Shown here piece after piece: positions 26,945 to 36,672 of a DNA stretch of 64,000 bases; the first letter of the stretch is position 1; every line of letters starts with the position of its first letter. The stretch is from Epiperipatus broadwayi (lineage: Eukaryota > Onychophora > Udeonychophora > Euonychophora > Peripatidae), in assembly GCA_028023455.1 (NCBI GenBank), contig JAQFVV010000503.1, positions 186,001-250,000 on the forward strand, in the 5' to 3' direction. The notes below the pieces were generated by a model, which worked only from the letters and a program-made list of their open reading frames with translations, did not search any database and was not told where the DNA came from. Position numbers and translations under genes: made by a program.

Positions 26945-29900
26945 TGTAACCGTAAATTCTGATGTCCAGCTAATGGCCACCGAAGGCCATTGCCCTCTCA
27001 ACTACCTATCGTGTATGAACACGTTGCGGCACTAAAAATTGTGACCGCAAATTGTGTGGTCCCAATTACGTAATATAAGTGCACTAGGAATTGTAACTTC
27101 GATCACTAATCAATTCCTGCTGTACATTGTCAGCTATTAAGAGCTGTATCCAAAAGCATATCATGCTATCTATTTTATGCACCAAAGACCACAACTACAG
27201 ACCAAACTAATGATCTAACATAAACTTTTTACAATTTAATTTGATCGCAGCCAGGGTATACCGCGAAGACCTATCATAGTATTATTATAAAACACATTAA
27301 ACAAATTATAAGTGCAATGTTATTATTTTTAAACCTTAATTTGCGATTTTTATGGTATGCGACCCTATGGCCGACCATGTACAAGATGGCGTAATTTGTG
27401 GAACTACATAAGATTATGAAATTTTAAACCATCTATATGATTTTTAATACGAATGCTAGTCCAGGTAAAGCTTTGCAATAAATAAACATAAATACTTGGG
27501 TTCTTTTTTTATAGTTTATCATATTACTGAGACTCTTATTATACTGACAAATGACAATTTAAAAACGTTAAGTAAATATATTTAATCATGTCATTATTTG
27601 GTAAATCTGTTTACAAGTTTAATAATTCATTTATAATTTTATACTAGAATCAACTACGCAAAGCCACAATGATGGAAAAGGTAAATGGGATTTTATTGTA
27701 CCTTACTCATCATAAACTACCAAAGACGAAAAGCATCTAAATGTTTTCTCAAAAAATATTTATAAACTCTTATATCATGTTGACGATAATATGTACTTCA
27801 ATGTATGCTCTTCAATGTATGCTCTATCCAAAGTTTATGATTTCTGATGTTATGAATGACACATAGCAACGGCACAGTAAGTTTAATTATAAATCAACGT
27901 TTATTTACAAATTTATGAACAATAAGTAATTAATTTCAATATTCTAAATAAAACATAAATAAACAAATAAAATAAATAAATGATAATTCCATTGACTTTC
28001 TTCAATAACATCTCATAGGTACAGTATTTAAAAATCTAATCATACCTTATTTCAATCTAATATAATGAATATTGATGAGATTATACGAAATTCAGCATCA
28101 AACTCATGAAATATTGAACGTCATTTCCAGATTCAATAAATCCCTACTGTACACCTATAATAATATAATAAATAATATGATGTCTGTATGATTTAGCTAT
28201 AATGTAATCATTAATTAAAGTGACAATTTAAACTTACGTTCCGGTAAATAATAATCAACCAACAGTTAATTATTATGAAGTACTTGAATAGAATGTCCTG
28301 CTACCATTTAATAATCTAACCGATAAATTATGCTTACAAATGAAGAAGATGATTTAGCAGATTAACTAAAATACTTTGCCCAACTTATATCTGTGAAGCA
28401 AAACATATTCCTGTGGATGCATTCATCTACACGTAGGAATTAAATAATACTAAACGTTTTGTGTATTTAAACACCATCATAAAGTAATACGTATAATCAC
28501 ACAATTCCGCGGATTAACCACCAGCGCAGGAATGTGTGTAAAATACAAAAATGGCAATTAAAATAATCTGCGGATTAACCACCAGCACAGATTAAAGCCC
28601 TTTAACATTCTAAAACAACATTATTATTTACTTCACATTAAAGTGCAAAATCATCCTCCTCAGTTCTTCTGACTATTCAGAATACACTAACACTTTAGCA
28701 AATGTGGGTTCTTGCATAATAAAATGTTACGCTAATCAGGACAACTAATGTACTACTTATCTTGCTTAAAATAAACATGTGTAATATAATATAAGTAATA
28801 TTGGCATAGGAATATAAATCTGGAAAGACTCACAAAATATCTCACAAAGATTGATATATCTCATGAATTCATTAAGTACTGTTTAAGCTTTTTCGCGAGC
28901 GCTATTCTCTTGAATAAATATTTTATTCAACCCCTATTAATTTAAACTTAATAAATATAACTTTTGAACTTCACATGCAAGTTCATATAACGATAAAATT
29001 AAATTAATGTATTATTCATCAAATATATAAAATTTAACGGTGTGTGTGTGATAAAACTAAATGTATAGCATTTTATAGTTCAATACATGAATTTTAGCAG
29101 ATGTGTGTATCACAAATTGGATTGTATAGCATTTTATAACTCCTAATGTGATCCGTGGAATCCATGTACGATGTGTAGAATAATAAGTATACGAGGTAAT
29201 AGCTATAACTGTAGTTAAATTCCATACATGCAATTCTATCCATTTGATTAGTTATTATAAGCAATATTAGATTAACGATTTTGCGTGGCTACCCAAACAT
29301 GAAACAATTTTAAAACATGATACGCAGAATTTAAATGAAAATGTTTTTCATAAAGTTATTAATCTCTACATTTCTCTATCAAAAGTGTTCCAAGTTTATC
29401 ACATCCATGCAAGTATTTATTTATCCATGCGTTAATCCAGGAATACTAATTACAGCAATTAATTTATTCATTTCAAACCGACGATACAAAATTATAAAAT
29501 AGCTTTGATTAATTATTTGAAAACTGTTTATTATCCAAATGTTAAACAAATTAACTAGCAAATATTACTGGCATTGTAAAGTTAAATATCAATCAATATT
29601 ATATTTTATTAGAATTAAAAAACGGAAATATTAAAATATTTTGATAACTTTAACGTTTTACTTTAACTTAAAATTCTTCTTTTTTAAAAAACAAATTTTC
29701 ATATTCATAAAACTTCTGTAATTAAAATACTTATTTAATTTTTCCAAATTGTAGAATAATAAATATTTCAAAACATACCAAAATCTTGTATTTAATTCTT
29801 TCAAACTTAAACTGGGAAGCTCCGACATTTTAAAAATGTAATATTGGAAATTATTACCGGTGATTCGATCCACTTGGCCAGCCGACTTGAACAGACTTTT

Positions 29901-30464
29901 AAATTTAGCAATTCATCTTATAATTGATTACCACTATGTTATATTTACGTTTATAGCAAATTTTGTGGTAATCCGTTTACTTATTAACTATTTTAAAATT
30001 AAGCTTATCAAATTTACACCATTTGCCTTTACCATTTTCTTTTCTTTCTCCCTCCAAAAGCAAACTAACAGACGATCTTCTCTTAAATTCGCGCTCTTTT
30101 CTTTTTTACATTGAGACGCATACGTAATTACTGTATTTATTTTTAATAATTAATTTTAATTGAACAAATGGTTTTTTAATTCAATGGAAATAATAATTTA
30201 AGATCATTTTAAACAAATAAAAATAAAATATTATTTTTAATACTATTTTACCAAATTTTAATGTGTTGTCAAATTTTTAAAAAGTTAAACGTTTTGATAT
30301 GAGTTAGTATATGGGAAGAAGCAAATTTAAATTTATTAAAATAATATAAGAGAGTAATCTGTTCAAAGTGCAGCTCAAGCCAATCAAATCACCAAAAGAA
30401 GAAAGAGAAATTTTTATACTAGTTACATCAATTAATATATTTTATACTAAAATATATGGTTACA
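26945..30464 (-). repeat. 3' LTR of the gypsy element
   Basis: Matches 36,572-40,092 over its full length. At about 3.5 kb it is far longer than the few hundred bp of most gypsy LTRs. It contains internal direct repeats: CGGATTAACCACCAGC at 28,510 and 28,571, and TGTATAGCATTTTA at 29,062 and 29,123, both spaced 61 bp. CTTCAATGTATGCT is tandemly doubled near 27,796. Open frames inside it (for example plus strand 29,860-30,114) are antisense to the element and not conserved in length between the LTRs, so I do not call genes. The first 25 bp at the 26,945 end differ more between copies than the rest. Confidence 0.96.
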
Positions 30465-30480
30465 GTTTACACCCCCCTAC
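30465..30480 (-). other. Polypurine tract
   Basis: Read on the minus strand, AGGGGGGTG lies 7-15 nt before the 3' LTR (plus-strand CACCCCCCT at 30,470-30,478). This is the expected position and composition for the plus-strand DNA synthesis primer of a gypsy element. Confidence 0.8.
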
Positions 30481-30618
30481 GGAAAAAATTTATCTTTCTT
30501 TAGAATTCCATTTAATCAAATTCTACTAAGGTACATCATAAGTTACTATTTTTATTATCCTATCTATAATTTATCATCAATCTGAATATGGTATAACATT
30601 TATACGACATAAATCCCC
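30481..30618 (-). other. Short 3' untranslated segment of the gypsy element
   Basis: About 140 bp between the Pol stop and the polypurine tract. No envelope or accessory frame is present. Confidence 0.7.
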
Positions 30619-33600
30619 CTAATTTATTGAAGGTACAGGTTTCAAACTACGTGCATTGTAGGTGCCTCGGATTCCTTCAGGGGTTGAGAGCATAAATGCA
30701 TTCTCTCCCACCTGGCTTTCAATCATGAAAGGTCCATTATATAAGCTTAAAAATTTTCTAAATTCGTTTTTCTTTAAGTTGCTAACATGAGGAGTACGGA
30801 CAAATACAAAATCTCCGACCTTAAAAGGGTGTGGTTTACCTTTATACTGTTTAGAGCGCTTTTGGCCCATTTTTCTTAAATTCCGTCTGGCTTTTTCTAT
30901 ATCAAGATCACTATTTATTTCTTCTAGAATGATGGGTAAAGGAGTTTTAATTAGTAATGGCTCCTGTATTCCAAATTGAAGCCTAATAGGAGCAAATTTT
31001 GTGGATTCATTCATGGTAATGTTTATGTAATTTATAACTTCAGGCAACTTATTTACCCACAACCGGTGATTATCCTTCACATAGACACGAAATAGCCTAC
31101 TCAATTCCCGCATCACCCTTTCACACGGATTGGATTGCGGATTTCTTATAGAACTCATTATATGTCGGATATTCTGTCTTCTAATCCACTTTCTCCATGT
31201 GCTGGAAATAAAAGCAGTAGCATGATCCGTAAGAATAGACATAGGTTTTCCCACCAAAGGAAATTGACTATTGCTAAGACTTTTAATGACATTTTTTGCA
31301 TCAGTCTTAGGAACAGGATATGCACATACATATTTAGTAAATAAATCATAGGTAACTAGGATGAATTTTTGTTTATTAAAGGGTGGAAGAGGTCCATAGA
31401 AGTCTAATGATAATATCTCATTAGGTCCCCCTGGAAGAATAGGTTGAAGTATCCCAGCATGTGATTTTCCAGAATGTTTTGACTTCTGACAAATCTCACA
31501 GTGTCTTAATTGACTTACAATTGATGTATACATGTTTGACCAGTAAAAATATTTTTTTAATATGTGCTCTAATTTTGGTGAGCCATAATGACCATATTTG
31601 CAATGAACATAAGAGATTAGCCGATTAGTCATAGACCTAGGGATCACTACCTTCCACGAGCTATCCTTGTTAGGTATAGTCTGATACATCAACATGCCCT
31701 GATATAATTTGTATCTACTTTTAATTCGGGTAATGTTCCTATTCTGGCCTATGGGTACAGTAGGATCAGATAGTAATTTAATTATTCTTCCAAATTTCAC
31801 ATCTTGAGACTGTTCTACTGCAAGGTTCTTATAATCACCTTCAATAGTTTCATCTGTAACTAACTCAATATTTGTAATTACAATATTGTGATGGTTGGGA
31901 TGAAAAGACAATGAATCTACAGGGTTACGGCTCAAAGCATCTGCTATGACATTTTTACCTCCCTCATAATATTGAATTTTGTATTGAAACTGTTGGAGAT
32001 AAAGACTCCATCTTACCAACCTTTCGTTGTTTAAATAACTTTTATTAAGGAACTCTAAGCTCCTATGATCACTTAAAACCACAACCTCTGATCCCAGCAA
32101 AAATTGACGAAGTTTCTGGAAAGCCCAGACTACAGCTAAGGCTTCCTTTTCGGTAACGGAGTAATTTAGTTCAGGCCCCTTTAGACGCCTGCTCAAAAAG
32201 TACAAAATTTGAGGTTTCTGAAAATCATCTAATTGGTATAGAACTACTCCTAATCCAAAATTACTGCTGTCAGTCTGTAAGTAAAATATTTTGCCAAAAT
32301 CTGGATAAGCCAAAATGACCTTTTTTAAGAATGTAGCCTTTATCTTATTAAATTCTAATGTATGCTCATTGTTCCACTTCCATTTCACATTTCCTTTTAA
32401 TAATAATGACAGTGACATGGTATCATTAGAAAAATCTTGGTAAAATTTGTGATAATAGTTACACAAGCCTAGGAATGATTTAAGCTGTTTCTTAGTTTTA
32501 GGGATAGGAAAGTTTTGAATGGCTGTCACTTTATCCGGATGGGGTTTAATTCCCTGATCACTGACCAGATGCCCCAGAAAAGTGATCTCAGTGGCTACCA
32601 ATGTACATTTTTCCAAATTAATTTTTATATTATTAGTGTGACATTCAAAAAAGAATAAACCCAAATCATTTAAATGTTCATAGATGTCTGCAGACGCAAT
32701 AACGATATCATCCACATACATAATTATTTTATTCTTTAATTGAGTGGAAAAAATTCTATCTAAACACCTAATAAGTCCTGCTCCACTGTTAATCAAACCA
32801 AAAGGCATCCTTTCAAAAACATAGGATTGGCCTTCAAAACGGAAAGCAGTGTACTTTTGGTCATCAGTATGCAATGGAATTTGCCAGTAACTGGCCGTCA
32901 AGTCAAAAGTTGAAAAAATATATTTGCCCTTGAATTTGATCAAAAGTTCGTGAATAGGTGGTGGTACATCACGTTCTGGAATGGTTAATTGGTTAAGTGC
33001 ACGTGCATCTAGGCACACCCGAACTGATCCATTTCTTTTTCTTACAATCACAAGAGGATTGACATAGGCTGAAGGGCTTTTCTTGACAATATGCCATTCA
33101 ATCATTTTATTGATTTGCTGCTGTACTTCTGCCTGGTATTGGTATGGAATGGGGTATGATCGCTGCTGGAATGGTGCTTCATCCTTGAGTTTGATTCGAT
33201 GGACGTATCCTCCAATAATACCTGGTATCTTTGAAAATATATCCTTGTACTGGATCATCAATTGATGTAATTGTTCTTTATAATCAATATCCAAAATGTT
33301 AGAATCATCTAATTTAATTTTTATGTTCAATTCAACTGATGTATCGTGTATGACCATTAACTGATTCAATTGAACATCTATATTATCATAAAAATGACAA
33401 GAATCATTATTAAAGGCAAAAAGTTTGTTTTTAAAATCAATATTGCATTTATTTAAACTCATGAAGTCAGAACCAATGATAACTTCATGAATAAGATCGG
33501 GCATTATTAGGAAAACATGTCCAAATTCAGATTCACCAATTTTTACATTAAGCCAGGTTTGCTTATTCATAAGTTTTGCTTTTCTCCCATTTGCAAGCGT

Positions 33601-33912
33601 AACCTGAATTGGTTTTACAGGAAGCAAAGGTACAGATTTATTTGCATCCACAATTTTATCATAAACAATCGAGGACAATATTGATGCCTGACTTCCAGAG
33701 TCTACCAAAGCATTAACAAGAACACCTTCAATATAAATTTTGACAATAGGACAACTATATAATATAGGAGGGTCCACAACCTCATAAGGCTCCAACAGAT
33801 CAATATTAAGGTCTATACTATTTACATATGCTTCTTCATTGTCTATATGGTTCCTCCCCAAGTTAGCAACAGGCACCCACAGCGAGGAACTTTTCCATGA
33901 GGCCCCCTCTAG
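30619..33912 (-). CDS. pol: Gypsy Pol polyprotein (protease, RT, RNase H, integrase)
   Basis: The frame is intact. Residue numbers are from the codon at 33,876 (a GTG, not a real start; the open frame reaches back to 33,921 and overlaps the end of gag). Protease: aspartyl motif DSGS at 59-62 and IIGSDF at 133-138. Reverse transcriptase: catalytic Asp325 in FSTFDLTASYWQIPL and YVDD at 387-390. RNase H: Asp536 in QTDSS, Glu in TEKEAL near 576-578, Asp603 in SDHRSL. Integrase: zinc-binding His758, His763, Cys793, Cys796, then Asp825, Asp884, Glu919. GPY/F-type module GPFMIE at 1048-1053. No chromodomain follows. It copies element RNA into DNA and inserts it into the genome. It is in -1 frame to gag, so expression as a Gag-Pol fusion is expected. 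No stop or frameshift was seen. Confidence 0.97.
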   Translation of the reverse strand, partial: LEGASWKSSSLWVPVANLGRNHIDNEEAYVNSIDLNIDLLEPYEVVDPPILYSCPIVKIYIEGVLVNALVDSGSQASILSSIVYDKIVDANKSVPLLPVKPIQVTLANGRKAKLMNKQTWLNVKIGESEFGHVFLIMPDLIHEVIIGSDFMSLNKCNIDFKNKLFAFNNDSCHFYDNIDVQLNQLMVIHDTSVELNIKIKLDDSNILDIDYKEQLHQLMIQYKDIFSKIPGIIGGYVHRIKLKDEAPFQQRSYPIPYQYQAEVQQQINKMIEWHIVKKSPSAYVNPLVIVRKRNGSVRVCLDARALNQLTIPERDVPPPIHELLIKFKGKYIFSTFDLTASYWQIPLHTDDQKYTAFRFEGQSYVFERMPFGLINSGAGLIRCLDRIFSTQLKNKIIMYVDDIVIASADIYEHLNDLGLFFFECHTNNIKINLEKCTLVATEITFLGHLVSDQGIKPHPDKVTAIQNFPIPKTKKQLKSFLGLCNYYHKFYQDFSNDTMSLSLLLKGNVKWKWNNEHTLEFNKIKATFLKKVILAYPDFGKIFYLQTDSSNFGLGVVLYQLDDFQKPQILYFLSRRLKGPELNYSVTEKEALAVVWAFQKLRQFLLGSEVVVLSDHRSLEFLNKSYLNNERLVRWSLYLQQFQYKIQYYEGGKNVIADALSRNPVDSLSFHPNHHNIVITNIELVTDETIEGDYKNLAVEQSQDVKFGRIIKLLSDPTVPIGQNRNITRIKSRYKLYQGMLMYQTIPNKDSSWKVVIPRSMTNRLISYVHCKYGHYGSPKLEHILKKYFYWSNMYTSIVSQLRHCEICQKSKHSGKSHAGILQPILPGGPNEILSLDFYGPLPPFNKQKFILVTYDLFTKYVCAYPVPKTDAKNVIKSLSNSQFPLVGKPMSILTDHATAFISSTWRKWIRRQNIRHIMSSIRNPQSNPCERVMRELSRLFRVYVKDNHRLWVNKLPEVINYINITMNESTKFAPIRLQFGIQEPLLIKTPLPIILEEINSDLDIEKARRNLRKMGQKRSKQYKGKPHPFKVGDFVFVRTPHVSNLKKNEFRKFLSLYNGPFMIESQVGENAFMLSTPEGIRGTYNARSLKPVPSIN

Positions 33913-33924
33913 TTTAATGTACTA
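33909..33924 (-). promoter_or_regulatory. Candidate -1 ribosomal frameshift site
   Basis: The gag stop TAG occupies 33,909-33,911. The pol frame is open only from 33,921 downward, so both frames overlap by about 12 nt. In that window the minus strand reads ATTAAAC immediately before TAG, one base from the classical slippery heptamer TTTAAAC. The frame relation (-1) and position fit. Efficiency and any downstream structure are not demonstrated. Confidence 0.5.
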
Positions 33925-35915
33925 CTTTTAACATTTGTCTTAATATCCTTTGTGTGAGGTGGTTTAATTCCACTAACAGAAGGTTGATTTCTATCTTGGG
34001 TCTTATTAATTAGACTAGGTTGACCATTAACTCTATTATAAAATTTTGGTCGTTTATAACTACGACTCCTACTCTGGTATCTGTTATCACGATAAGGACT
34101 TCTTATTGGAGCAACATTAACATTAGCCATGGAACAGTTATGAGAAGCTCTAGCCTCCTTTCCACCTCTATATCTGTTTTCCAAGTCACATTCACTTGTC
34201 TCAAGTGCATCTAAGATCTCTGACACCTCATCAATTGTATACTTATCTGCAGCAATCAAAACTTGTTCAATCTGTCTAGGTAAGTTATGCCTTAAGATCC
34301 TGACTATATGATGCTCAGATAATGGGAAAGCAGTTAAAGTTTTAAGTTTGACCGCCTGTCCACGAAAAAATTGAGTATAGCTACCTTTATTAGCATTATA
34401 CTTTTCTCGAGTGATTTGATAACGCATGTTATCCTGACGATCCTCACCCCAGAAACTTGACATTATTAAATGTTTAAAATCTCCATATGTTTGAGGACAA
34501 TCAAACAAAGACTGCCACCAATCTTTTGCAGCAGCATAAAGATGGTTGCTGGAGATAGCCAGTTTTTCTCTTTCTGAAAATGTACATAAAGTAAACAATT
34601 CCTCCAGATTTTGAAGAAATTCTAGAGGGTTTTCCAAATACTCCCCTTTAAATGGCTTAATCTTTAGAAATTTAAGAGCTGTAGATCCACCCATAGACAT
34701 ATCTGTGTTCTTGACATCATTAGTCACAGATTCAATTCCTAGTGGTTTTTGGAAAATGGGAGTTGTGCGGATACCAGTATAATTATTATCTGATACAACT
34801 ACTTCTTTAACAGAGGTCTCTGTCCCATCTACATAATACTTGGTGTTTTGACCAATGAAATTATCATTTTTCTCTTGAGCCTTTTGAATTTCTAACACTT
34901 TCAGCTGAAGATTTTCAATCATTGCCTCTAGTTTCTGCCCTTCTTTAAACTCATTTGATTCATTTGGCCACTCTTGACCTTTATCCCTCACTTCCTTCAA
35001 CTCTTTTTGCATCATTTCTAAATCTCCACTAAATTTAGCATTAGTCTTTTTTAATTCTTTATTTTCTACTTTAGACCTATTGATAGTTTCCTCCAAAATC
35101 TTTTTAATGCTACCCAATTCTGCTCTGCTTTCTGTTACAGATTCATTCATGGATTTAATTTTATCGATAGATTTAGCAGATTGAGACTCTACTTCTTGAA
35201 CTTTATAGTTCATTTCACTAACTATTTGTGCCAACTGACTCCTTGAGTCTCCCATTGCCACATCAAGCACCTTCAGTTTAGTGTCTACATTCTCCTCGTG
35301 GGTTATAAACTTATTTCCAATTTCTTCTATCTGAACTTCTAAGTGCTTTTTATAATCGAAGAAATTAGCCTTAATTTCTTCTAATTTAATATCGGATTCC
35401 CCTTTAGCTGCCTTACAACTACTCTCTAAGGATTGAAATTTTTGATTAAATTCCTCTACTGTTTTTACTCTAGCAGCTTCTATTTTTTCTTTCACAAATT
35501 CCTGAACTTCAGCCATTTTATTCTCGAAACTATCTAACTTTTCAGACATTTCTTTTTGATAAATAGACTGTTCATTCAATTTTTCAGTCATCTCTTTTTG
35601 ATAAATAGACTGTTCATTCAATTTTTCAGTCATCTCTTTTTGATAAATAGACTGTTCATTCAATTTTTCAGTCTGTTCATTCAATTTTTCAGTCATCTCT
35701 TTTTGAGACTCTAACATCTCTTTTTGAGAAAGAGATTGTTCGTTTAATTTTTCAGACTGTTCATTCATTTTTAGAGACTGTTCATTCAATTTTAGAGACT
35801 GTTCATTCATTCCAATCTCTATGCGTTGAAGCATTATCATAAACCGTTGTTGGAAATCAAAATCAGGAACTTCTTGAGTTGTCTCAGGATAATTAAGTTC
35901 TTCAGAATCACTCAT
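33909..35915 (-). CDS. gag: Gypsy Gag protein with long N-terminal coiled coil
   Basis: 668 residues from ATG at 35,915. Residues 36-128 are built of NEQS/KLNEQS repeats, including three successive 14-residue copies (EKLNEQSIYQKEMT, residues 83-124). Residues to about 350 continue as a charged, heptad-like coiled coil. Residues about 415-575 are the Gag capsid-type domain: PFKGEYLENPLEFL, AAKDWWQSLF, then FFRGQAVKLKTL and LRHNLP. The tail (600-640) is basic and Arg/Ser/Tyr-rich (RDNRYQSRSRSYKRPKF). No CCHC zinc knuckle (CX2CX4HX4C) is present, so RNA binding probably relies on the basic tail. Gag forms the particle that packages element RNA. It is longer than many gypsy Gags because of the coiled coil. 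The frame is intact. Confidence 0.93.
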   Translation of the reverse strand: MSDSEELNYPETTQEVPDFDFQQRFMIMLQRIEIGMNEQSLKLNEQSLKMNEQSEKLNEQSLSQKEMLESQKEMTEKLNEQTEKLNEQSIYQKEMTEKLNEQSIYQKEMTEKLNEQSIYQKEMSEKLDSFENKMAEVQEFVKEKIEAARVKTVEEFNQKFQSLESSCKAAKGESDIKLEEIKANFFDYKKHLEVQIEEIGNKFITHEENVDTKLKVLDVAMGDSRSQLAQIVSEMNYKVQEVESQSAKSIDKIKSMNESVTESRAELGSIKKILEETINRSKVENKELKKTNAKFSGDLEMMQKELKEVRDKGQEWPNESNEFKEGQKLEAMIENLQLKVLEIQKAQEKNDNFIGQNTKYYVDGTETSVKEVVVSDNNYTGIRTTPIFQKPLGIESVTNDVKNTDMSMGGSTALKFLKIKPFKGEYLENPLEFLQNLEELFTLCTFSEREKLAISSNHLYAAAKDWWQSLFDCPQTYGDFKHLIMSSFWGEDRQDNMRYQITREKYNANKGSYTQFFRGQAVKLKTLTAFPLSEHHIVRILRHNLPRQIEQVLIAADKYTIDEVSEILDALETSECDLENRYRGGKEARASHNCSMANVNVAPIRSPYRDNRYQSRSRSYKRPKFYNRVNGQPSLINKTQDRNQPSVSGIKPPHTKDIKTNVKSSTLN
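35544..35669 (-). repeat. 42-bp tandem repeat inside gag
   Basis: Three nearly identical 42-bp units encode the 14-residue EKLNEQSIYQKEMT repeats. Shorter, more diverged NEQS units continue on the 5' side of gag to about 35,815. The units are in frame, so copy-number change would lengthen the coiled coil without breaking the protein. Confidence 0.9.
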
Positions 35916-36549
35916 TTTGAGTATTTTATAACAACTATTTCAATATTTTGTGAAACCAAGCTTTTACTTTCCTAAAATATGTGTTTTAATAACAATAATC
36001 AATTAAAATCTTGTTCAAGCCGACCAACCACTAAATCTTCACCACCAATAATCTATCCCAGATGGTATATATCACACTCACACTAAAATAATCTGAACCC
36101 CCACTTCAAATATTTACAGTATTACAACAACTACTTTATCAACCCTTGATAATTTCAACTTCTCCCAATTCAATCATAAATATTGGTATATCCTGGAATA
36201 CGATTGCTATGGTCATCAGAAATCTATATAAGTAATTTGGAGAAATATAGCAATAAAACATACAATATTTTATCACCATGATAGAGCATTTGTCACATGA
36301 TAATATTCTTGTAATATGGGAAATTAAAATTGTAATCAACAATCATTAATTAATTCAGTTCACACATTACCATATTGTACTCTGTAACAATCAATTAATC
36401 AAGTCGCATGTTTATAAAGTGCTAAAAACTGTAATTGCACACTTATAATGACTGTATAACCTCAACATATCGGGCCGTTCACGTTGTGGCGCCAAAATTG
36501 TAAGCGCCACCTATCGAGCCGATAAAATTGTAACCCTAACATATCGAGC
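35916..36549 (-). other. 5' leader of the gypsy element
   Basis: About 630 bp between the primer site and the gag ATG, with no open frame of note. Its LTR-proximal end (36,466-36,549) carries diverged extra copies of the primer-site and LTR-edge motif. Confidence 0.75.
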
Positions 36550-36672
36550 CGACCACGTTGCGCGCCAAAATTGTAACCGTAACATCTCGATGGCCAGCTA
36601 ATGGCCACCGAAGGCCATTGCCCTCTCAACTACCTATCGTGTATGAACACGTTGCGGCACTAAAAATTGTAA
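36466..36672 (-). repeat. Reiterated primer-site / LTR-edge motif
   Basis: On the plus strand the series [TATCG...CACGTTG...AAAATTGTAA] occurs repeatedly: near 36,468-36,502, 36,511-36,533 (shortened), 36,541-36,578 (the used LTR edge), and 36,634-36,672 inside the LTR (CACGTTGCGGCA then AAAAATTGTAACCG). The last copy is also in the other LTR at 27,005-27,044. Units are about 40-100 bp apart. Confidence 0.7.
36550..36567 (-). other. Primer binding site, tRNA-Lys-like
   Basis: On the minus strand TGGCGCGCAACGTGGTCG begins 4 nt after the 5' LTR end. It matches the complement of the 3' end of eukaryotic tRNA-Lys(CUU), TGGCGCCCAACGTGGGGC, at all but two or three of 18 positions. Position and initial TGG are typical of a reverse-transcription primer site. 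A better-matching first heptamer (TGGCGCC) occurs in a second copy at 36,480-36,494. Confidence 0.7.

Noticed and set aside
29860-30114. Plus-strand open frame inside both LTRs (also 39,469-39,774)
   Set aside because: It is antisense to the element, differs in length between the two LTR copies (84 and 101 codons) and has the hydrophobic Phe/Ile/Leu composition of AT-rich noise.
30481-30618. Envelope gene of an endogenous retrovirus
   Set aside because: Only about 140 bp separate the Pol stop from the polypurine tract, so there is no room for one.
31135-31349. Short frames within pol and gag on the opposite strand or in other registers (also 33,083-33,265 and 34,020-34,214)
   Set aside because: They are shadows of the long intact Pol and Gag frames, with no domain of their own.
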